Source: Betaproteobacteria bacterium
GTDB lineage: Bacteria > Pseudomonadota > Gammaproteobacteria > Burkholderiales > Methylophilaceae
Assembly (NCBI GenBank): GCA_016867975.1
Contig: VGIC01000010.1
Location: 1-51,876 of the forward strand
Direction of reading: 5' to 3'
DNA: 51,876 bases
Shown here: one piece after another, positions 19,324 to 26,859 of the stretch
Layout: each line of letters starts with the position of its first letter
How positions within the stretch are numbered: position 1 is the first letter of the stretch
Notes under the pieces: model-generated
The model's input: only the letters and a program-made list of their open reading frames with translations
The model's database searches: none
What the model was told of the DNA's origin: nothing
Position numbers and translations under genes: made by a program

Positions 19324-21300
19324 TTAACGCACGATTTCTTTGAATTGCTCAAGAATGGCGGGATTGTCCAAGGTTGAAATGTCGGAAGTGATTTCTTCAC
19401 CCTTCGCTAGGGTGCGTAAAAGCCTGCGCATAATCTTACCGGAACGGGTTTTTGGCAGGTTGTCACCAAAGCGTATTTCATCCGGCTTGGCGATGGGGCC
19501 AATCTCTTTACCTACCCAGTCGCGCAGTTCAGCAACGATTTTCTTCGCCTCATCACCTTGAGGGCGTGCTCCTTTGAGTACTACATAAGCGACCACTGAT
19601 TCGCCTTTCACGTCGTGTGGTTTACCCACTACAGCAGCTTCTGCAACGAGATGGTTGGCCACCAGCGCCGATTCAATCTCCATTGTGCCTAAGCGGTGCC
19701 CTGACACATTGAGCACGTCGTCAATGCGCCCCATAATGGTAAAGAATCCGGTATTCGCATCGCGCACAGCGCCGTCGCCTGCCAGATAGAGTTTGCCACC
19801 CAAATCAGTCGGATAATAGCTTTTCACGAAGCGCTCTGGATCATTCCAAACGGTACGAATCATGGAGGGCCAAGGCTTTTTAATCACTAGCAACCCACCC
19901 GTACCCCAAGGCACATCTTTGCCGGTTTCGTCCACCACGTCAATATCAATGCCGGGGAAGGGTAGTGTGCATGAGCCAGGCACTAATGGTGTAGCTCCAG
20001 GCAATGGCGTAATGACGTGACCGCCGGTTTCGGTTTGCCAAAAAGTGTCGGCAATCGGGCAGCGACTGCCGCCCACTTGCTCGTAATACCACATCCAAGC
20101 TTCTGGATTGATAGGCTCTCCTACGGAACCCAACAAACGCAAACTGGAGAGATTGTAGTTTCTTGGATGTGCTTCAGGCGTGGTTTCGGATGCTTTAATC
20201 AAAGAACGAATCGCCGTGGGCGCAGTATAAAAAATGCTCACTTGGTGTTTTTCTATCATCTGCCAGAAGCGGCCAGCGTTTGGGTAGGTGGGGATACCTT
20301 CAAACACAACTTGCGTAGCTCCCATGGCCAGTGGGCCGTAAGTGACATAGCTGTGGCCTGTAATCCAGCCTACATCTGCGGTACACCAAAAGATGTCATC
20401 ATTGTGAATGTCAAAGGTCCAGCGCATGGTGTTCATGGCGTGGAGTAGGTAGCCGGCGCAGCTATGTTGTACGCCTTTGGGTTTGCCTGTGGAGCCTGAG
20501 GTGTAGAGCAGGAACAATGGATGTTCAGCACCTACCATGACAGGTTCGCAGGTATTAGCACAGTCTGAGGTCAGATCATGCCACCAGATGTCCTGGGCGT
20601 TCCATGCGACATCTTGTCCGGTTTTTTTTAGCACGACGACTTTCTCAATAGCATCGCAACCGCCCATGGCAATGCCTTCATCTACTGCGGCTTTTAGCGG
20701 CATGGTCTTGCCACCGCGGAACTGACCGTCAGCGGTGATGACAGCCCTTGCACCTGCGTCGATGATACGCTCGTTCAGGCTCTTAGATGAAAAGCCACCA
20801 AATACCACCGAGTGAACCAAGCCAATGCGTGCGCAGGCTTGCATGGCGACGATAGCTTCGATGCCCATTGGCAAGTAGATGATGACGCGGTCACCCACAT
20901 TCAGGTTCAGTTTCTTTAAGCCGTTCGCGAGCTGGCAGACCTGATGGTACAGTTCTTTATAGCTGATTTTTTTTGAGCTGCCGTCATCGGCCTCAAAAAT
21001 AATGGCCGTTTTATTGGGGATGGTGGCGAGGTGTTTGTCTAAGCAGTTGGCAGAAATATTCAGTTCACCATCTTCGAACCATTTGTAGAAAGGTGCATGG
21101 TCCTGATTAAGTGTCTTGGTGAATGGTTGATGCCACACTAAAAGCTCGCGAGCCAGTTTTGCCCAGAATCCTTCGTAGTCTGCCGTGGCCTCGGCGCACA
21201 GTGCATGGTATGCCGCCATGCCTGAGACATTGGCGGATTTGACAAAATCGGCGCTCGGGTTAAAAACGCGGTTTTCATGCAGAATAGACTCGATGGACAT
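19324..21300 (-). CDS. acs: Acetyl-CoA synthetase (acetate-CoA ligase, AMP-forming)
   Basis: Activates acetate to acetyl-AMP and then acetyl-CoA. The ATP/AMP loop [11 protein letters not shown] is near residue 266. The acetate-pocket region [21 protein letters not shown] and [20 protein letters not shown] are intact. The C-terminal [11 protein letters not shown] carries the lysine that is acetylated in the family (Pat/CobB control). 658 aa is normal. It is divergent from glnE and its 5' flank holds a MITE-like insertion whose edge is 38 bases from the start codon, so its promoter may lie in or next to that element. Confidence 0.97.
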   Translation of the reverse strand: MSIESILHENRVFNPSADFVKSANVSGMAAYHALCAEATADYEGFWAKLARELLVWHQPFTKTLNQDHAPFYKWFEDGELNISANCLDKHLATIPNKTAIIFEADDGSSKKISYKELYHQVCQLANGLKKLNLNVGDRVIIYLPMGIEAIVAMQACARIGLVHSVVFGGFSSKSLNERIIDAGARAVITADGQFRGGKTMPLKAAVDEGIAMGGCDAIEKVVVLKKTGQDVAWNAQDIWWHDLTSDCANTCEPVMVGAEHPLFLLYTSGSTGKPKGVQHSCAGYLLHAMNTMRWTFDIHNDDIFWCTADVGWITGHSYVTYGPLAMGATQVVFEGIPTYPNAGRFWQMIEKHQVSIFYTAPTAIRSLIKASETTPEAHPRNYNLSSLRLLGSVGEPINPEAWMWYYEQVGGSRCPIADTFWQTETGGHVITPLPGATPLVPGSCTLPFPGIDIDVVDETGKDVPWGTGGLLVIKKPWPSMIRTVWNDPERFVKSYYPTDLGGKLYLAGDGAVRDANTGFFTIMGRIDDVLNVSGHRLGTMEIESALVANHLVAEAAVVGKPHDVKGESVVAYVVLKGARPQGDEAKKIVAELRDWVGKEIGPIAKPDEIRFGDNLPKTRSGKIMRRLLRTLAKGEEITSDISTLDNPAILEQFKEIVR

Positions 21301-21338
21301 GCTTAAAATCCCCTTAAAATTTGATGCGCACTTATAAT

Positions 21339-21548
21339 GGGCACTTCTATAAATACATTTTTCGAGCGCATTACTGCGTTGCGCGGTACTCGCAACCTCG
21401 CTGTATACCCCATACTGTGGCTCTGGCCGCTACGCTTAACATCGCTTCGCGATATTAGCCTACGCCGAAACACTATGTTGGTTTTCTCGGTTTCTGCGTT
21501 CCGTGCACCTGGTACTGCATCTCGAACTCTGCATTTATAGAAGCGCCC
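21339..21548. mobile_element. MITE-like element between acs and glnE
   Basis: A 210-bp non-coding element. The left end GGGCACTTCTATAAATAC and the inverted right end GGGCGCTTCTATAAATGC form terminal repeats; with GAG-containing inner bases the match extends to about 28 bp. Both ends are flanked by TAAT (21335-21338 and 21549-21552), a plausible 4-bp target duplication. No transposase is present; a 67-codon frame across it looks spurious. The first 90 or so bases recur in inverted orientation at 46411-46511, showing a dispersed family. The parent IS cannot be named from this window. Confidence 0.7.
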
Positions 21549-21605
21549 TAATGACTGCCTACATCAGCAGTGTAAAGACCTAGCCATATATTACCTGAAA
21601 AAAAC

Positions 21606-24323
21606 ATGACGCTCACACTTGATAATTTACTCGCGCTGGAACACCTCCCAACTCCAGAAGAAAGCCATGTGATTCATGCCGTGGCATGCAGTCCTTTTCT
21701 AGAACGTTTGTTAGGCAGGGACGTGTCATTGCTATCACGCTTGATGGCGGATTTTTCGCAGCCTTTCACGATGGATGAGATGCAGCGTTTTTTATCTGCA
21801 CAGACCATCACAGATGAGTCAAGCTTGAAACGCGCATTGCGGCTATTGCGCAGTGAGGTCATGGCAAGAATTATTACGCGAGACCTTAATCAGTTGGCTG
21901 ATTTGCACGAAGTCATGCAGACGACATCGAATTTGGCGACTTGTACGATCAACGTCGCACTGGACTGTATCCAACAATGGCTGGCGGCTATTTACGGACA
22001 GCCATTGGATGCGCAGGGTAAGGTGCAACGTATGATCGTGATTGGGATGGGGAAGCTGGGAGGCGGGGAGCTCAATGTGTCCTCCGATATTGACCTGATT
22101 TTTGCGTATGAGACAGAAGGCGAAACGCAGGGCGGGCGATCCATTAGTCATCAGGATTTCTTTACGCGAGTGGCTAAGAAGCTGATTGCAGCGATTGATG
22201 AGATGACCGAAGATGGTTTTGTATTTAGAGTGGATATGCGTTTGCGCCCGTTTGGCTCGGAAGGCGCACTGGTCAGCAATTTGGATGCGCTTGAAGAATA
22301 CTATCAAAATAACGGACGTGAGTGGGAGCGCTATGCTTGGATTAAAGGCAATGAAGTGACTGGCGGCGATGCGGTTTCCAAGTTATTGAAACCGTTTGTG
22401 TTTCGTAAATATCTCGATTTTGGTGCTTTTGCCAGTATGCGCGATCTGAAAGTACAGATTCAACGCGATGTGAACAGTAAAGGCATGCACGATAATATCA
22501 AACTGGGGCGGGGCGGGATTCGTGAGATTGAGTTTATTGCGCAGGTGTTCCAGTTGATACGGGGCGGGAGAGATGCAAGTCTGCAAGTCAAACCGACGCT
22601 TGCTGTATTGCAGTTATTAAAAGACAAAGGCTTATTGCCGGAAGAAACTGTGGCAGAGCTTAGTGAAGCGTATGTTTTTCTGCGTAATCTGGAACATCGT
22701 CTGATGTATGTGGAAGATGCACAGACACAGGAGCTCCCGCAATCTAATGAAACCCAGACCCGCATTGCGAAAGGCATGGGGTATGAACATTGGGCAGATT
22801 TTTTAGCACAGCTGGATCATTACCGCGTGCGGGTGCAGAAGCATTTTGATGAAACCTTTAGTGATGCGAATGAGGCATCGGATACGCTACATATAGAGAA
22901 ATCTATCTGGAATGGCGCGATAGCGCCTCAAGTGGCGACAAAGCAATTGACTGCCTTGGGGTATGCGGATGCACAAGAAAGCTACAGGCGCTTATGTGTG
23001 TTGCATCAGAGTGGCCGCTATTTACAATTACCTGAGATCAGCCGTCAGCGTTTTGATGCCGTCATGCCCCATGTCATTACACATGCGGCAAAAATGGCCA
23101 ATGCCGATGCGACGCTTACGCGCGTCACAGACTTGTTGGAGAGTATCTGTCGCCGCGCAAGTTATTTGGCGTTGCTGGCAGAGCATCCACATGCCATGCA
23201 GTTATTGGTCAGGTTGTGTAGCAGCAGTCCTTGGTTGGCCACTTATTTGAGCCAGCACCCCATTTTGCTGGATGAGCTGTTGGATATGCGTACTTTGTAT
23301 GCGCAACCTGATTTTGGCGCATTGCGTAGCGAATTGCAGCAACGTGTGGCCGAGGCGGCTGGAGATATTGAACGGCAAATGGACATCATGCGTCACTTTA
23401 AGCACGCCTGTATCTTCCGCTTTGCGGCACAGGATGTTAATGGTGAATTAGCGCTGGAAGTGATTTCTGATTATTTAAGTGCGCTGGCAGATTTGATCAT
23501 GCAAGTGGCGCTGGAAGTCATTTGGCCGAATGTGCGTGGACGACATATCGACACGCCTAAGTTTGCGGTGATTGGCTATGGCAAGCTGGGCGGAAAGGAA
23601 CTTGGCTACGCCTCGGATCTGGACATTATTTTTCTATACGATGACGATGCGCCGGAAGCCGGCGAGGTGTATGCCCGCTTTGCGCAGCGCATTAACAACT
23701 GGTTTAACAGTTTAACTTCAGCCGGCTTACTTTATGAAACTGATTTGCAACTCAGACCAGACGGGAATAGTGGCTTGTTGGTGAGTAGTGTAGCCGCATT
23801 TAGAGAATATCAGTTACATAAAGCCTGGGTGTGGGAGCATCAGGCGATTACGCGTGCTCGATTTGTGGCTGGAGATGAAACGATAGGAAAAACATTCGAT
23901 GCAATCCGTAGCGAGGTGATGACACTGACGCGTGACTCAAATCAACTGAAGTCGGAAGTGATCACAATGCGGGAAAAAATGCGTGCTGTACAGCATTGTG
24001 AAGCGGGGGTGTTTGACTTGAAACAGAGTAATGGCGGCATGATCGATGTCGAGTTTTTGGTACAATATCTGGTGCTGGCGAATGCCGGTGCCTATCCCGA
24101 ATTAACTGCTAATATCGGGAATATCGCTTTGTTAAGAATGATGGCAGAGCGCAAACTGATTGATGCGGAATCCGCAGAGCAGGCGGTATTGGCGTATCGC
24201 GCATTACGTCATATGCAACACATGATCAAGTTGCAGAGTGCCACGCAGTCATCTGTTAGACAAAATGAGGTGGAGCAGTATGCTGACAGTGTAATCAGGC
24301 TGTGGAATCAGGTGTTTGCTTGA
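21606..24323 (+). CDS. glnE: Bifunctional glutamine synthetase adenylyltransferase/deadenylase
   Basis: Adjusts glutamine synthetase activity by adding or removing AMP in response to PII and glutamine. Two nucleotidyltransferase domains are evident: GMGKLGGGELNVSSDIDLIF near residue 147 (deadenylase half) and GYGKLGGKELGYASDLDIIF near residue 655 (adenylyltransferase half), each followed by helical regulatory regions. 905 aa is in the family range (E. coli 946). The ATG at 21606 follows an A-rich leader without a strong ribosome binding site. Its signalling partner glnD lies about 2.5 kb downstream on the other strand. Confidence 0.97.
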   Translation: MTLTLDNLLALEHLPTPEESHVIHAVACSPFLERLLGRDVSLLSRLMADFSQPFTMDEMQRFLSAQTITDESSLKRALRLLRSEVMARIITRDLNQLADLHEVMQTTSNLATCTINVALDCIQQWLAAIYGQPLDAQGKVQRMIVIGMGKLGGGELNVSSDIDLIFAYETEGETQGGRSISHQDFFTRVAKKLIAAIDEMTEDGFVFRVDMRLRPFGSEGALVSNLDALEEYYQNNGREWERYAWIKGNEVTGGDAVSKLLKPFVFRKYLDFGAFASMRDLKVQIQRDVNSKGMHDNIKLGRGGIREIEFIAQVFQLIRGGRDASLQVKPTLAVLQLLKDKGLLPEETVAELSEAYVFLRNLEHRLMYVEDAQTQELPQSNETQTRIAKGMGYEHWADFLAQLDHYRVRVQKHFDETFSDANEASDTLHIEKSIWNGAIAPQVATKQLTALGYADAQESYRRLCVLHQSGRYLQLPEISRQRFDAVMPHVITHAAKMANADATLTRVTDLLESICRRASYLALLAEHPHAMQLLVRLCSSSPWLATYLSQHPILLDELLDMRTLYAQPDFGALRSELQQRVAEAAGDIERQMDIMRHFKHACIFRFAAQDVNGELALEVISDYLSALADLIMQVALEVIWPNVRGRHIDTPKFAVIGYGKLGGKELGYASDLDIIFLYDDDAPEAGEVYARFAQRINNWFNSLTSAGLLYETDLQLRPDGNSGLLVSSVAAFREYQLHKAWVWEHQAITRARFVAGDETIGKTFDAIRSEVMTLTRDSNQLKSEVITMREKMRAVQHCEAGVFDLKQSNGGMIDVEFLVQYLVLANAGAYPELTANIGNIALLRMMAERKLIDAESAEQAVLAYRALRHMQHMIKLQSATQSSVRQNEVEQYADSVIRLWNQVFA

Positions 24324-24598
24324 TGCAAGTGCTAGCTGGTTAGCACCGCTCGATGATAGCCATTGGAGCCTAAGGTTGGCGTGGCTTTTGCTGTGAGTGT
24401 GAAAAATCAATCGCGGGACTTTGGAGACACAATGTCCAGGCGTGCTATAGTGGCGATGTGTGTTAGTGCATGATTCGCACATGAAGGGATTGCGCTGGAA
24501 TGACGAGATTTGTGACGATTGCTCATTTAGTCTGCTTCGTGCAAAGGTCTCGTTTGTATTATATCAACTGCGTTTTTCAGGATACAAGGAGTGTGGAT

Positions 24599-24679
24599 GT
24601 GACCAATTTGCCTGAATTCCAGAACTATAGTGTGATGGAAATGGTCGGGGATAGTTTTGCTACCAGAAAGGCGTTGTAA
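24599..24679 (+). CDS. Candidate small ORF translationally coupled to mtnP
   Basis: A 26-codon frame beginning GTG ACC AAT TTG and ending with a TAA that shares its last A with the mtnP ATG (TAATG). AAGGAG lies seven bases before the GTG, the best ribosome binding site in this gap; mtnP itself has only a weak one. The same frame stays open upstream to an ATG at 24500 (59 codons). The peptide (VTNLPEFQNYSVMEMVGDSF...) has no recognised family. It may act as a coupling leader. The rest of the 355-base glnE-mtnP gap shows nothing I can identify. Confidence 0.35.
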   Translation: MTNLPEFQNYSVMEMVGDSFATRKAL

Positions 24680-25443
24680 TGTTAGGTATCATCGGTGGTA
24701 CAGGGCTAACACAGCTCGATAATTTAACAATCACTAAGCGTGAGATTGTGCGGACCCCGTTTGGTGAGCCATCTCATCCGCTACTGTTTGGCGAGATATG
24801 CGGTCACGAAGTCATTTTTCTTGCAAGACATGGTGGTGGTCATACCATTCTTCCTCATCAGGTGAATTATTGCGCTAATATTTATGCGTTGCATTTGTTG
24901 GGCGTGACCGAAGTGGCCGCAGTGGCAACGGTAGGGGGTATCCATCGTGACTTATCGCCCGGTGTGATCGTGATTCCACATCAGATCATTGATTATACTC
25001 ATGGACGCAAGAGTACGTTCTACGATGGCATCAATCAACCGGTCAAACACATAGACTTCACCCAGCCATACTGCCATTACATGCGCGCCAAATGGGAGTT
25101 GGCAGCATTGTCGATCGGTGAGCCGATTGTCAGCCATGGGGTCTATGCCGCAACGCAGGGGCCTAGATTGGAAACAGCCGCTGAGATCGATCGTCTTGAA
25201 AGGGATGGGGCCACTATCGTCGGTATGACCGGCATGCCTGAGGCGGCACTGGCGCGAGAGCTTGGCATGAGTTATGCGGCAATCAGCCCGGTGGTCAACT
25301 ATGCGGCTGGCAGGGGGGGGAGTGTGCATCAGATTGATTATGAAGAGATGGTTGTTAGCTTGAGTCGAACCATGCTGCGTGTTCATGCCATTATTGCTGA
25401 GTTAGTGAAGCGGCATTATTGCAATACAGCGTCCGACCGCTAG
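24679..25443 (+). CDS. S-methyl-5'-thioinosine (or thioadenosine) phosphorylase
   Basis: PNP/MTAP-family nucleoside phosphorylase that splits the polyamine by-product methylthioadenosine or its deaminated form methylthioinosine. It opens with MLGIIGGTGLTQ (phosphate loop) and keeps ARHGGGHTILPHQVNYCANI, GGIHRDLSPGVIVIPHQIIDYTHGR, GVYAATQGPRLETAAEI and GMTGMPEAALARELG. 254 aa is close to proteobacterial methylthioinosine phosphorylases; choosing between substrates needs comparison of the purine-site residues, so I leave the symbol open. Followed after 22 bases by def. Confidence 0.85.
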   Translation: MLGIIGGTGLTQLDNLTITKREIVRTPFGEPSHPLLFGEICGHEVIFLARHGGGHTILPHQVNYCANIYALHLLGVTEVAAVATVGGIHRDLSPGVIVIPHQIIDYTHGRKSTFYDGINQPVKHIDFTQPYCHYMRAKWELAALSIGEPIVSHGVYAATQGPRLETAAEIDRLERDGATIVGMTGMPEAALARELGMSYAAISPVVNYAAGRGGSVHQIDYEEMVVSLSRTMLRVHAIIAELVKRHYCNTASDR

Positions 25444-25465
25444 GATCATGTCTAGGTGTATGTGA

Positions 25466-26014
25466 GTGGCAGTTAGAGAAGTATTGCGGATGGGGAATCC
25501 GTGCCTGTTATTAAAGGCAGCACCGGTTAAGGTGTTTGATACGTTCGAATTACATTGCCTGATACAGGACATGGAAGATACTATGCGCCATATGGAGGGG
25601 GCTGGGATTGCTGCGCCGCAAATCGGCGTGAGTGCCAGGGTCGTGATTTTCGGCCAGAAGGAGGAGGATCAGCACCAGAATACGCGCTATCCTGATGCGG
25701 ATCGTGTGCCCTATACTGTGCTGATTAATCCTGTGATTACTCCCATGGGTACGGCAATGGAGGATGGCTGGGAGGGATGTTTGTCCGTGCCCGGGATGCG
25801 TGGCGTTGTGCCTCGCTACCAACAGCTCCACTATGCGGGCTTCGACCCGTTTGGTCATCCGATCGAGCGGGTAGTGAGTGGATTTCATGCGCGGGTCGTT
25901 CAGCATGAATGTGATCATCTAGATGGCGTGTTATATCCGATGCGTATTCATCATTTGAAGGATTTTGGTTTTACGGACGTATTTTTTCCTAATCAGGATT
26001 TCCAAGATGATTAA
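25466..26014 (+). CDS. def: Peptide deformylase
   Basis: Metalloenzyme removing the N-formyl group from nascent proteins. All three family motifs are present: [10 protein letters not shown] (residues about 46-55), EGCLSVPG with the metal-binding Cys, and QHECDHLDG with the HExxH histidines and Glu. The start is GTG at 25466 ([12 protein letters not shown]...). 182 aa is usual. No fmt gene is adjacent, so this is probably one of several deformylases, here paired with the thioinosine phosphorylase. Confidence 0.95.
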   Translation: MAVREVLRMGNPCLLLKAAPVKVFDTFELHCLIQDMEDTMRHMEGAGIAAPQIGVSARVVIFGQKEEDQHQNTRYPDADRVPYTVLINPVITPMGTAMEDGWEGCLSVPGMRGVVPRYQQLHYAGFDPFGHPIERVVSGFHARVVQHECDHLDGVLYPMRIHHLKDFGFTDVFFPNQDFQDD

Positions 26015-26028
26015 TTTGTTGCTATAAT
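26000..26028 (+). promoter_or_regulatory. Probable promoter of tRNA-Ser
   Basis: TTCCAA (26000-26005), a 17-base spacer and a perfect TATAAT (26023-26028). The -35 element lies within the end of def. Predicted start is about 20-25 bases upstream of the tRNA. Confidence 0.6.
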
Positions 26029-26058
26029 TTCGGCTTCGTTGTGTAATATTTTTTATTT

Positions 26059-26148
26059 GGAAGAGTGGCAGAGCGGTTTAATGCTACAGTCTTGAAAACT
26101 GTCGTGGGTTCACGCCCACCGTGAGTTCGAATCTCACCTCTTCCGCCA
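26059..26148 (+). tRNA. tRNA-Ser (UGA)
   Basis: 90 bases, acceptor stem GGAAGAG/CTCTTCC, encoded CCA. Anticodon stem ACAGT/ACTGT with loop CTTGAAA, anticodon UGA. The long variable arm (CGTGGGTTCACGCCCACCG) is as expected for serine. Confidence 0.96.
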
Positions 26149-26156
26149 AGAATTTC

Positions 26157-26187
26157 AATGCCGCTTTCATTAAGCGGCATTTGTTTT
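26157..26187 (+). terminator. Terminator after tRNA-Ser
   Basis: AATGCCGCTT (26157-26166) pairs with AAGCGGCATT (26172-26181), followed by TGTTTT. A 10-bp stem with a short loop. Confidence 0.8.
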
Positions 26188-26216
26188 AATAGCATTCATT
26201 TTTAAAGGATAAAACC

Positions 26217-26495
26217 ATGGTTCAAATCATCATCGATCACAATCCATCACAAGAGAAATTAAAGGAGTTAGGCGTCGCTAGCTGGTCTATCTGGGATTGT
26301 GCTCCTTCTAAGTTTCCGCTGAATTTTGACTCAGCAACTGAAAGCGCTTATGTGCTGGAAGGCGAGATTCGCGTGACCCCAGTCGGCGGTGAAACAGTCG
26401 TGATCAAGGCTGGTGATTTTGTTGTATTCCCTAAAGGTTTGAAATCAAACTGGGAAGTGACTAAACAACTGAAGAAGCACTATAAGCATTCTTAA
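26217..26495 (+). CDS. Small cupin-domain protein, copy 1
   Basis: A 92-aa single-domain cupin of the type related to ureidoglycine aminohydrolase/DUF861 proteins: SAYVLEGEIRVTPVGGETVVIKAGDFVVFPKGLKSNWEV covers both cupin motifs. Motif 1 lacks the classical HxH pair, keeping only the Glu of the LEGE segment, so metal binding is doubtful. The ribosome binding site AAAGGATAAAACC precedes the ATG at 26217. The next gene is a clear paralogue. Function unknown. Confidence 0.85.
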   Translation: MVQIIIDHNPSQEKLKELGVASWSIWDCAPSKFPLNFDSATESAYVLEGEIRVTPVGGETVVIKAGDFVVFPKGLKSNWEVTKQLKKHYKHS

Positions 26496-26519
26496 TTGCA
26501 ACTCAGCTGATAAAGCATA

Positions 26520-26551
26520 AAATAGGGCCCATAGTAGGGCCCTATTTTTTT
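26520..26551 (+). terminator. Strong hairpin terminator between the two cupin genes
   Basis: AATAGGGCCC pairs with GGGCCCTATT around loop ATAGTA, followed by TTTTTT. The TAGGAG ribosome binding site of the second cupin begins immediately after the T run, so gene 2 has no room for its own promoter after this terminator. Confidence 0.85.
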
Positions 26552-26562
26552 AGGAGAATGAC

Positions 26563-26835
26563 ATGAGTAAAATCACAGTTGAAAAACCAAGTAAGGAAAA
26601 GTTGGATTCTTTGGGCGTCAGTCGCTGGCCGACGTGGTCTAAGGAGATTTCACAATTTCCTTGGAGTTTTAGTACACAAGAAATCGCCTATGTGCTGGAA
26701 GGTGAAGTGACGGTAACGCCGAAAGGGGGTGAGCCAGTGAGCTTTGGTGCGGGTGATCTAGTCACTTTCCCTGCGGGCTTGTCTTGTACTTGGAGTGTTA
26801 AGAAGCCTTTGCGCAAGCATTATCAGCTAGGTTAA
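26563..26835 (+). CDS. Small cupin-domain protein, copy 2
   Basis: A 90-aa paralogue of the preceding gene. Shared blocks are PSxEKLxxLGVxxW, AYVLEGEVTVTPKGGEPV and GAGDLVTFPAGL, with about half the residues identical by eye. It has the same single cupin domain without a classical HxH metal motif. AGGAG is eight bases before the ATG. It lies just beyond a strong terminator, so its expression probably depends on read-through. Tandem duplication is evident; function unknown. Confidence 0.85.
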   Translation: MSKITVEKPSKEKLDSLGVSRWPTWSKEISQFPWSFSTQEIAYVLEGEVTVTPKGGEPVSFGAGDLVTFPAGLSCTWSVKKPLRKHYQLG

Positions 26836-26859
26836 GCAAGATTCATTGTCGCACGGGCT

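Noticed and set aside
21337-21540. 67-codon plus-strand frame between acs and glnE
   Set aside because: It lies almost exactly within the MITE-like element, starts at the terminal repeat and has no protein-like features.
24561-24580. Possible third copy of the REP-like repeat in inverted orientation
   Set aside because: Only a partial match to one arm (the reverse strand gives CCTGAAAAACGCAGTT) and no second arm, so chance is likely.
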